Below, in pieces: positions 1-5,294 of a DNA stretch of 5,294 bases. The notes under the pieces were generated by a model. That model ran no database searches. It was not told the DNA's origin and saw nothing but the letters and a program-made list of their open reading frames with translations. This DNA is from an uncultured Pseudomonadota bacterium (lineage in GTDB: Bacteria > Pseudomonadota > Alphaproteobacteria > Rs-D84), in the NCBI GenBank assembly GCA_946628805.1, contig CAMOXB010000002.1, positions 1-5,294 of the forward strand. The letters are read 5' to 3'. Every line of letters starts with the position of its first letter. Position 1 is the first letter of the stretch. The position numbers and the translations under genes were made by a program.

Positions 1-39
1 GTATGCCTTGGTTTGTCTGTATCCCAGACGACATTTGCC
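1..39 (+). other. Tail of a probable signal peptide at the truncated 5' end of the large Cys-rich gene
   Basis: The first 13 in-frame codons read VCLGLSVSQTTFA and are followed by DTSDT. A hydrophobic stretch, then polar residues, then small-or-polar/F/A before an acidic residue resembles the h-region and c-region of a Sec signal peptide, with cleavage after Ala13. The positively charged N-region and the true start codon would lie to the left of the window. Only the last part is visible, so this is a moderate call. Confidence 0.5.
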
Positions 40-2667
40 GACACATCTGATACGGTTCGCGCGGCATCACGACGCACGGTATCACCAACCACAACAACAT
101 CTTCAAACACATCATCTGCAACCCGTTCTGTAGCATCATCAACAAAACGTGCAAGTGGCAACACATCCGCACAAAAAAACAGTCGCAGCACCACACAACA
201 GAAAACCGTTTCGCGCGCAACCACTAAACCGGTGGTTGTCCAGCGCACATCAACACAATCGGTTCAACCAAATCAAAATGTAGCCGCACGTAATTCATCG
301 TCGCGCAACATAACATCGCGTGGTGCAATTGTTCCACAATCACGTGTTAATACCGCGGTGGTGCGCACTGCAACCCCAGGTAAGAAACCAACACGCACAA
401 CGGTTCGCGCGGCAGATTTAGACAGCACAAAAATAACCGACATAAAATCATTAAACTATTCCAAATGCAAAACTGTATATTACGAATGTATGGATGAATT
501 TTGCGCAAACAAGGATTCCAGTCTGCGCCGTTGCGCATGTTCATCGCGTATTCATGAATTCGACGGAATCAAAAAACAACTGGCAGCTGCCGAAGATAAA
601 ATGTTGGATTTCAATCAACGATTATTAACAGTCAGTCTGGACAAAGAAGACGCCGCGGCAATCAATGTTGCAACCGAAGGCGAACTGGCGTTTTCAAAGA
701 AAGACACAACAGAATCTGAAAAACTTTTGCAAAAGATAACCAACGCATTAAACACATCTGGTGATTCCAAGATTAATAATAATTTATCGGCCATATCTTT
801 ATCATTAGATGTTGACAGCGCATGGGACGACATTGATTCTTTATCGGGCGTCGCAACATCTGCAAAATCCGGTCTGGACTTGTATAATGCCGCGCGCCCT
901 ATTTGTATTGAAATGGCACGCGAAGTCTGCAATGACGAAGAATTAGATATCGCACAAAGCGGATACAAATTATCAATTCAACAAGATTGTAATACTGTCG
1001 CAAAATCATATAGCACACAATATAGCAATGCGATGAACAAGATATACGAAAGCGGCGCATTGTTAGATATGTCGCGGTTAAATATCTATCAACAACGCAA
1101 CAGCGATGATACATTAACTTGTCGCAAGAAAATATTGGATCAATTATCTGACACGGCTGTATGTGGCGAAAATTTATATAAATGTTTGGATACAACCGGA
1201 AAATATATTGACCCATCAAACGGTTCGGCATTTCTTTCCGAAGATTTATACGAACTAACAAATTTATTAACTGCGCCTGAAACCGGCGAAAAATGGTCAA
1301 CATCAGGTCGAAACGAAAGTTTTGTAAAATTCTTGAATTCCAAAAAAGAATTCTTGAAACCCGCCACAGAACAATGTCGCGATATATCTGATATGATTTG
1401 GAAAGATTTCTTGGATGATGCATTGGCACAAATAAAACTGGCACAAAATGCAAAATTGGAAGAAATACGACGCAGTTGCACAACATTGGTTGCCGAATGT
1501 AAAACATCTGCGATGAAAAGTTTATCTGATTTTGATGCGCGCGCCCTTTCCACGTTCAGTGTTGCCGCCGATAAAACTGCAAATGCAATGTGTTCAGAAA
1601 TCACAAATTCTTGCACAAAATTAATTGCATCATCGGACGCCGCCGAAAATTGGAAAACCGGAATGGCTGGACTTTTGTCAGACGAAACAAAAAAGAATAT
1701 TATTGATGGATGTATGAATGTTGGACGTAATTGCATTACAAATCTTTGCGGATCTTCATCCGGAAACTTTGCGTTGTGCCAAGACATTACATCTGAAACG
1801 CGTATAAAAATATTAAATAAATCTGCATGTTATGAAGAAGTTAAAAATTGTATCGAAAATGCCGGCGATATGACTGAAACCAATGAAACACGAATAACAT
1901 TAAATGCACAAGGTAAAGAATTATTAGCAAACATTTGGGGAAATGATTGTTCATCTGAAAACGATAAAGAAATAACATCTGAATCAACACTGTTGGCATG
2001 GTTCGCAACAAATACTGGCGAAACCAGTTGCAGCACAACAGGATGTGAAAGTGGTTATGCACTGGTTAATGGTGTTTGCAAGAAATCTGTCAGCAAAACA
2101 ACATCTGATTGCAAACCTGCAGAATTCCAATCACAAATCATTGCTGTTGCCGACGGTATTACCAATTATTGTGAAAACGGCATTCGCGACAGATATGGTA
2201 ATTGCTGTGTTTCTGGCACATCCAGCAATGGCGTATGTGTTCCAGACAATTGGCAAGCCGCACGTTTACAAAACCTGACCTGCACAAAAACAGACGATTA
2301 TCTTTGCCACACAACCGGCAATATGGTGTTGTATTGCGTAACAAATTCAACATCACAAAAACCAATTACATATTATGCCGATTATGCCGAATATGAATGT
2401 GGCGGAAACGGAAATGATATAAATGGTATATGGGTTGTTGTTGACGAAAACGGGAACTATTTCAATCCTGATTCATCATCAACAAAAAAGCCAATAATGT
2501 ATTATAATAAAGATTGTACAAATAATGCCTGCGAATACACTTATTCTTCCAGCACCGATTCTTCTGGCAATGTTTCTTCTAAATGGGGTTGGACCAGTGG
2601 GTGCAGTGCAATATCTGAATATCCGACAAGCAATGAATTATTGATTAAATATAATACAGGAAATTAA
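1..2667 (+). CDS. Large cysteine-rich, probably exported protein of unknown function (5' end cut by window edge)
   Basis: I do not recognise a characterised family. The frame is open from the first base, giving 888 residues to the TAA at 2665-2667; numbering below starts at that first codon. Codons 1-13 look like the end of a signal peptide (VCLGLSVSQTTFA, then DT), so I extend the gene off the left edge instead of starting at the TTG at 13. Codons about 20-130 are low-complexity and basic, rich in Ser, Thr, Arg, Gln and Asn, probably disordered. Codons 156-180 hold C-X6-C-X4-C-X9-C-X-C, followed by a helical, charged stretch to about 260. CX6C pairs recur at 388-395, 493-500, 531-538, 571-578 and 610-617. 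Codons 677-868 are cysteine-rich with two NGVC motifs. There are 38 cysteines after the presumed cleavage site, which fits a disulfide-bonded periplasmic or surface protein (inference). No enzymatic motif seen. The gene converges on pth and overlaps it by 4 nt. Confidence 0.85.
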   Translation, partial: VCLGLSVSQTTFADTSDTVRAASRRTVSPTTTTSSNTSSATRSVASSTKRASGNTSAQKNSRSTTQQKTVSRATTKPVVVQRTSTQSVQPNQNVAARNSSSRNITSRGAIVPQSRVNTAVVRTATPGKKPTRTTVRAADLDSTKITDIKSLNYSKCKTVYYECMDEFCANKDSSLRRCACSSRIHEFDGIKKQLAAAEDKMLDFNQRLLTVSLDKEDAAAINVATEGELAFSKKDTTESEKLLQKITNALNTSGDSKINNNLSAISLSLDVDSAWDDIDSLSGVATSAKSGLDLYNAARPICIEMAREVCNDEELDIAQSGYKLSIQQDCNTVAKSYSTQYSNAMNKIYESGALLDMSRLNIYQQRNSDDTLTCRKKILDQLSDTAVCGENLYKCLDTTGKYIDPSNGSAFLSEDLYELTNLLTAPETGEKWSTSGRNESFVKFLNSKKEFLKPATEQCRDISDMIWKDFLDDALAQIKLAQNAKLEEIRRSCTTLVAECKTSAMKSLSDFDARALSTFSVAADKTANAMCSEITNSCTKLIASSDAAENWKTGMAGLLSDETKKNIIDGCMNVGRNCITNLCGSSSGNFALCQDITSETRIKILNKSACYEEVKNCIENAGDMTETNETRITLNAQGKELLANIWGNDCSSENDKEITSESTLLAWFATNTGETSCSTTGCESGYALVNGVCKKSVSKTTSDCKPAEFQSQIIAVADGITNYCENGIRDRYGNCCVSGTSSNGVCVPDNWQAARLQNLTCTKTDDYLCHTTGNMVLYCVTNSTSQKPITYYADYAEYECGGNGNDINGIWVVVDENGNYFNPDSSSTKKPIMYYNKDCTNNACEYTYSSSTDSSGNVSSKWGWTSGCSAISEYPTSNELLIKYNTGN
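1477..1950 (+). repeat. Protein-level tandem repeat: about 39-residue units each opening with C-X6-C
   Basis: Within the large Cys-rich gene, four CX6C pairs start at codons 493, 531, 571 and 610, a spacing of 38, 40 and 39 residues. The pairs are CTTLVAEC, CSEITNSC, CMNVGRNC and CYEEVKNC. Each has a hydrophobic residue at the third or fourth position after the first Cys. The unit ends also resemble each other (SDETKKNIIDG-C, TSETRIKILNKSA-C, GKELLANIWGND-C). A lone Cys at codon 650 sits where a fifth unit would begin but lacks the second Cys. The DNA is diverged, so this is an old protein repeat and not a recent duplication. Confidence 0.6.
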
Positions 2668-3185
2668 TCAATTTTAATTGATTCGATTACTGATTTAATC
2701 TGATTTAATTGTTCGTCATCAAATTTTCCCAAAACCCAATCAGACGGATTCATCGGATTATTAAAATCACGCGGATGCCCGATACCGATTCGAATACGAC
2801 GATATTCATTGCCAACATTTGCATCAATTGATTTTATTCCGTTATGACCGGCACTGCTGCCCCCTGTTTTTTCACGATATGTTCCAACTTTTAAGTCCAT
2901 ATCGTCGTGAATTACAATTAAATTTTCAATTGGAATTTTATAGAAATTCATCAATGGTGCAACCGATTCCCCACTATTATTCATAAACGTCTGTGGCTTA
3001 ACCAGTATGGCTTTGTGTCCGTTCAAATCGACACGCGTGGTTAATGCGTTTTTTTCTTTTTTCCAATCTGCATCACTGGGTGCAATCATATCAATTGCCA
3101 TAAAACCAACATTATGACGCGTTAATTCATATTCTTTGCCTGGGTTTCCCAAACCGACAATTAAAACAGGTTTATTTTCTTGCAT
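2664..3185 (-). CDS. pth: Peptidyl-tRNA hydrolase, with a short C-terminus
   Basis: Cytosolic esterase that cleaves the peptide from peptidyl-tRNA released by stalled ribosomes, recycling tRNA. The 173-residue product opens with the family signature VGLGNPGKEYELTRHNVGF at about 10-28. Active-site residues all have counterparts: Asn14, the catalytic His24, Asn69 in FMNNSGE, Asp94 in HDDMDL and Asn115 in GHNG. The RIRIGIGHP segment and VLGKF are also typical. The Escherichia coli enzyme has 194 residues; this one stops soon after VLGKF with one helix (DDEQLNQIKSVIESIKID), so the usual final EGL...MN-type helix is absent. The start ATG (complement of 3183-3185) has an AAAGG ribosome-binding site 7 nt upstream (complement of 3193-3197). 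It is divergent from the barrel gene and convergent with the Cys-rich gene, sharing TTAA at 2664-2667. No rplY or ychF neighbour is visible. The identification is secure. Confidence 0.97.
   Translation of the reverse strand: MQENKPVLIVGLGNPGKEYELTRHNVGFMAIDMIAPSDADWKKEKNALTTRVDLNGHKAILVKPQTFMNNSGESVAPLMNFYKIPIENLIVIHDDMDLKVGTYREKTGGSSAGHNGIKSIDANVGNEYRRIRIGIGHPRDFNNPMNPSDWVLGKFDDEQLNQIKSVIESIKID
2666..2683. repeat. Perfect 8-bp inverted repeat at the convergent gene junction
   Basis: AATCAATT at 2666-2673 and its exact reverse complement AATTGATT at 2676-2683 are separated by TT. It begins within the shared stop codons and lies inside the last codons of pth. It could fold as a short hairpin in the RNA of either gene. 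The stem has only two G-C pairs and neither side is followed by a run of T, so a working intrinsic terminator is doubtful. I list it as structure, not as a terminator. Confidence 0.35.
2691..2710. repeat. Short tandem direct repeat, two 10-bp copies, in the 3' end of pth
   Basis: TGATTTAATC (2691-2700) is followed directly by TGATTTAATT (2701-2710), identical in nine of ten bases. The 10-bp unit is not a multiple of three, so the copies are read in different frames on the minus strand (part of LNQIKS in Pth). It may be chance in AT-rich DNA or the trace of a small slippage event near the shortened Pth C-terminus. Confidence 0.3.
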
Positions 3186-3232
3186 GTTTCGACCTTTGTT
3201 TTATACTATAATATCATATAAAGGAGAAAAAT
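3186..3232. promoter_or_regulatory. Divergent promoter and leader region between pth and the beta-barrel gene
   Basis: Only 47 bp separate the two start codons, so both promoters must lie here or reach into the coding regions. An AT-rich core at 3201-3220 holds rightward -10 candidates TATACT (3202-3207) and a perfect TATAAT (3207-3212). Leftward it holds TATAGT (complement of 3205-3210), TATTAT (complement of 3208-3213) and TATGAT (complement of 3213-3218). The best rightward -35 is a weak TTGCAT (3180-3185), 16 nt before TATACT and overlapping the pth start codon; no good leftward -35 is evident. A strong ribosome-binding site AAGGAG (3221-3226) lies 6 nt before the barrel ATG. Opposing -10 elements overlap, so the two promoters could compete. 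Confidence 0.55.
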
Positions 3233-3799
3233 ATGAAAATAAATTCATTATCTTTAATTTCTGTTATTTCAACAATCGCATGCGCATCTGCTGCAAACGC
3301 CAGTGTGTTGGCTGATTTCTATGTTGGTGGTATGGTTGGTGCTGGCGGTTCAACTTTATTTTCAGAACACAAAAATTCTACAGATTCCGCAACTATGTTC
3401 GGTGCAGTCGCCGGTATGGATTTGCCAATTTTCAGAATCGAAGGCGAATATGACTATTTCAATTCCGCAGATTTAGATACTAATGCTGGGATGTTGAATT
3501 TGTATGCAAAGATGCCTTCAACCGTTATCTTGCCATATATTGGCGCGGGCGCGGGTGTTGTATTCGGTGGTGAACACACAATAACATCTGACGGGATTGA
3601 AACAAAATTTGACGTAAAATCAACCGCCGCATACCAGGCTATGTTGGGTGCAACAATCGATATCTTGAAATTACCATTAAAGTTTGATATTGAAGGTCGC
3701 GTTCTTTATGCACCAAACATCTATAAAGTTGCCGAAACCGGCGCAACCCCAGATATGTTGCAATTCGGCGTTCGTGCAAAGATGCGCTATATATTCTAA
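3233..3799 (+). CDS. Small outer-membrane beta-barrel protein (OmpA-like/OMP_b-brl type)
   Basis: The 188-residue product has a Sec signal peptide: Lys2, a hydrophobic core (about 5-18) and a likely signal peptidase I site after AANA at residue 23, with SVLA at 27 as the alternative. The mature part of about 160 residues alternates polar and hydrophobic residues and is rich in Gly and aromatics. It includes FYVGGMVGAGGS near its start, VILPYIGAGAGVVFGG in the middle, and the C-terminal strand FGVRAKMRYIF ending in Phe, the usual signal for the outer-membrane assembly machinery. The size suits an eight-stranded barrel (inference). Comparable small barrels act as structural, adhesive or surface-exposed proteins; nothing here fixes a specific role. 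The start is supported by AAGGAG 6 nt upstream. polA follows after 9 nt, suggesting co-transcription. Cys17 lies in the signal peptide but TIAC is a poor lipobox. Confidence 0.85.
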   Translation: MKINSLSLISVISTIACASAANASVLADFYVGGMVGAGGSTLFSEHKNSTDSATMFGAVAGMDLPIFRIEGEYDYFNSADLDTNAGMLNLYAKMPSTVILPYIGAGAGVVFGGEHTITSDGIETKFDVKSTAAYQAMLGATIDILKLPLKFDIEGRVLYAPNIYKVAETGATPDMLQFGVRAKMRYIF

Positions 3800-3803
3800 A
3801 GGA
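3798..3803 (+). promoter_or_regulatory. polA ribosome-binding site overlapping the barrel gene's stop codon
   Basis: AAAGGA begins inside the TAA stop of the barrel gene (3797-3799) and sits 5 nt before the polA ATG at 3809. A ribosome terminating on the upstream gene therefore covers the polA initiation site, so translation may be coupled. The site also fixes the polA start. No separate promoter can fit in the 9-nt gap, though one inside the barrel gene cannot be excluded. Confidence 0.75.
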
Positions 3804-3808
3804 AACAA

Positions 3809-5294
3809 ATGATAACATTAATTGACGGAAATTCACTGGTATTTCGCGCTTACTATGGCGTTCATGCGAATCTGACACGATCAGACGGTATGCCAGTTGG
3901 CGCGGTTTACGGATTCTTTAATATGGTATTGCCGATATTGGCACGTGCCACAGAAAAGGATTCCGTTGTATGCGTTTTTGACGCATCACGCATCAGTTTC
4001 CGTCAAGACATTTATCCACAATACAAGGCTAATCGTTCTGAAACACCGGCGGATTTAATCACACAAAGCGAACTAATTCGAATCGGATTACACGCAATGG
4101 GTGTTTCGGTGCTCTGTATTCCAGGGGTCGAAGCCGATGACGTTATCGCAACAATTGCAACGCAAAATTGCAACAATGACGGTGGCACGCGCATCATCAC
4201 CAGCGACAAGGATTTAATGCAATTGGTTTCGGATTGCGTATTCCTTTATGACGGGATGAAGGAAAAAGAAATTCGCGAACCCGAAGTCTTGGAAAAATTC
4301 GCGGTAAAACCAACCCAGGTTATTGACGTTCAATCCCTAATGGGCGATTCAACCGATAATGTTCCAGGCGTACCAGGCATTGGCCCAAAGAAAGCCGCCG
4401 AATTAATAAACGAATTTGAATCACTGGATAATTTATACGCAAATTTGGATTCGGTAAAAAACGAAAGAATACGCAACCTTTTGCGCGACAACCGCGAAAT
4501 GGCGTATATTTCAAAACAATTGGTCACATTAAAGCGCGATGTTGATTTGGACGGATTAAAAATTGCACCGTTTTGTTTTGATAAAAAATCTGCATTGGAT
4601 TTTATCGGCACACGTGTTGAAAGCAAAAGCCTTGTCGCGAAAATCGAAAAACTTTTCCCAGGCGACACGCAAACATGCACACCACAAATTACCGAATATG
4701 AAAAATCTATATGTCCGGTGGCGGAAATCCCAGAATTGCCAGAAAAAACATCTGCCATTGGCGAAATGGACATTGAAACAATAACAACAGAATCACAACT
4801 GGACGAATTTTTATCGCATGTCAAAGACGTAATTGCTTTTGACACTGAAACAACCGGATTAAATCAAATCAGCGATAAAATTGTCGGATTATCGTTGGCA
4901 TACGATGAAAAACACGGCGCATATATTCCAATTGGACATAAAACAAAGTCTATGGATTTATTTGGTGGCGATACGATTGCACCGAACCAGTTATCAATTG
5001 AATCTGTGTATAAAAAATTATGGCCGATATTTACAAACCCTAATATCGTAAAGGTTGCACATAACCTGAAATACGATTTGCATATCCTGGACAATATGGG
5101 TTGGGATATAAAAAAGATTACACCGATTGATGACACAATGTTGTTATCTTATGCGCTTTATGGTTCATTGCACGGGCATGGTCTGGACGAATTGGCATTA
5201 AAGTATTTAAATCACACAAACATAAAATTTGACGATTTGTTCGATGCAAAAACCAAAGATATTGATAAACACTTTGAAACCATAGACATCGAAA
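3809..5294 (+). CDS. polA: DNA polymerase I, N-terminal half (cut by the right window edge)
   Basis: DNA polymerase I fills gaps, removes RNA primers and serves excision repair. The 495 visible residues carry two of its three domains. The 5'-nuclease (FEN-like) domain, about 1-270, has its metal-binding acidic residues: Asp6 in LIDGNS, Asp58 in FDA, Glu108/Asp110/Asp111 in VEADD, Asp133 and Asp135 in TSDKD, and Asp180/Asp183 in MGDSTDN, followed by the DNA-binding motif VPGVPGIGPKKA. After a linker of roughly 60 residues comes the 3'-5' proofreading domain: Exo I Asp345 and Glu347 in FDTETTG, and Exo II Asn419 and Asp423 in HNLKYD. These match E. coli Asp355, Glu357, Asn420 and Asp424, so proofreading looks intact as far as can be seen. 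Exo III and the polymerase domain lie beyond the edge; about 900 residues are expected in total. The start ATG follows AAAGGA by 5 nt and lies 9 nt after the barrel gene. Confidence 0.97.
   Translation, partial: MITLIDGNSLVFRAYYGVHANLTRSDGMPVGAVYGFFNMVLPILARATEKDSVVCVFDASRISFRQDIYPQYKANRSETPADLITQSELIRIGLHAMGVSVLCIPGVEADDVIATIATQNCNNDGGTRIITSDKDLMQLVSDCVFLYDGMKEKEIREPEVLEKFAVKPTQVIDVQSLMGDSTDNVPGVPGIGPKKAAELINEFESLDNLYANLDSVKNERIRNLLRDNREMAYISKQLVTLKRDVDLDGLKIAPFCFDKKSALDFIGTRVESKSLVAKIEKLFPGDTQTCTPQITEYEKSICPVAEIPELPEKTSAIGEMDIETITTESQLDEFLSHVKDVIAFDTETTGLNQISDKIVGLSLAYDEKHGAYIPIGHKTKSMDLFGGDTIAPNQLSIESVYKKLWPIFTNPNIVKVAHNLKYDLHILDNMGWDIKKITPIDDTMLLSYALYGSLHGHGLDELALKYLNHTNIKFDDLFDAKTKDIDKHFETIDIE

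Noticed and set aside
13..15. TTG at 13 as the start of the large gene
   Set aside because: The frame is open to the window edge and the upstream codons complete a plausible signal peptide; there is no ribosome-binding site before the TTG.
466..540. Reading the CX9C spacing as a mitochondrial-type CHCH fold
   Set aside because: The twin CX9C arrangement is absent; only one CX9C occurs and it overlaps other Cys spacings.
899..1787. Long minus-strand open frames opposite the Cys-rich gene (899-1507 and 1140-1787)
   Set aside because: They lie wholly inside a strongly supported plus-strand gene, overlap each other, show no recognisable domain, and their odd composition mirrors the codons of the other strand.
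2600..2663. A frameshifted remnant of the missing Pth C-terminus beyond its stop codon
   Set aside because: The three minus-strand frames beyond the stop show no EGL...MN-like sequence, so a recent single frameshift is not supported.
2666..2683. Inverted repeat as a true rho-independent terminator
   Set aside because: The stem is almost entirely A-T and no T-run follows on either strand.
3281..3283. Cys17 of the barrel protein as a lipoprotein attachment site
   Set aside because: TIAC lacks the usual Leu-type residue at -3, and a good signal peptidase I site follows at AANA.
4330..5136. Minus-strand open frames opposite polA (4330-4845 and 4864-5136)
   Set aside because: The plus strand is unambiguous polA with its catalytic residues; these frames are its shadows.
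1..5294. Mobile element, CRISPR array, tRNA, rRNA, riboswitch or defence system
   Set aside because: Nothing resembling transposase or integrase motifs, regularly spaced DNA repeats or structured RNA genes was seen, and nearly all bases are accounted for by four coding regions.

Overview
The window reads as a densely packed piece of a Gram-negative bacterial chromosome. Base composition is about 40% GC by eye. Arginine is written mostly with CGC/CGT and threonine often with ACA. An exported beta-barrel protein indicates an outer membrane. My best guess is an uncultured, small-genome alphaproteobacterium of the gut-associated kind. That is inference from general character; no rRNA or other marker in the window decides it.

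Layout, left to right. (1) Positions 1-2667, plus strand: the 3' part of a gene for a very large, cysteine-rich, probably exported protein of unknown function. It is cut at the left edge inside what looks like its signal peptide. It has a basic Ser/Thr-rich disordered segment, a five-cysteine module, a helical region with CX6C pairs spaced about 39 residues apart, and a cysteine-rich C-terminus. (2) Positions 2664-3185, minus strand: pth, peptidyl-tRNA hydrolase, catalytically complete but short at the C-terminus. It converges on gene 1, and the two stop codons share one TTAA. (3) A 47-bp divergent intergenic region holding the start signals for pth (leftwards) and the next gene (rightwards). 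(4) Positions 3233-3799, plus strand: a small outer-membrane beta-barrel protein with a signal peptide and a C-terminal Phe. (5) From 3809 to the right edge, plus strand: polA, DNA polymerase I, starting 9 nt after the barrel gene. Its complete 5'-nuclease domain and most of its 3'-5' exonuclease domain are present; the polymerase domain lies beyond the window.

Functionally this is two housekeeping genes (translation recycling and DNA repair/replication) interleaved with two envelope genes. The barrel gene and polA look like one transcription unit. I see no mobile element, CRISPR array, tRNA, rRNA or defence system. The part least explained by known families is the large cysteine-rich protein with its periodic CX6C repeats; the clearest structural oddities are the shared-stop convergent junction, the short Pth and the barrel-polA pairing.
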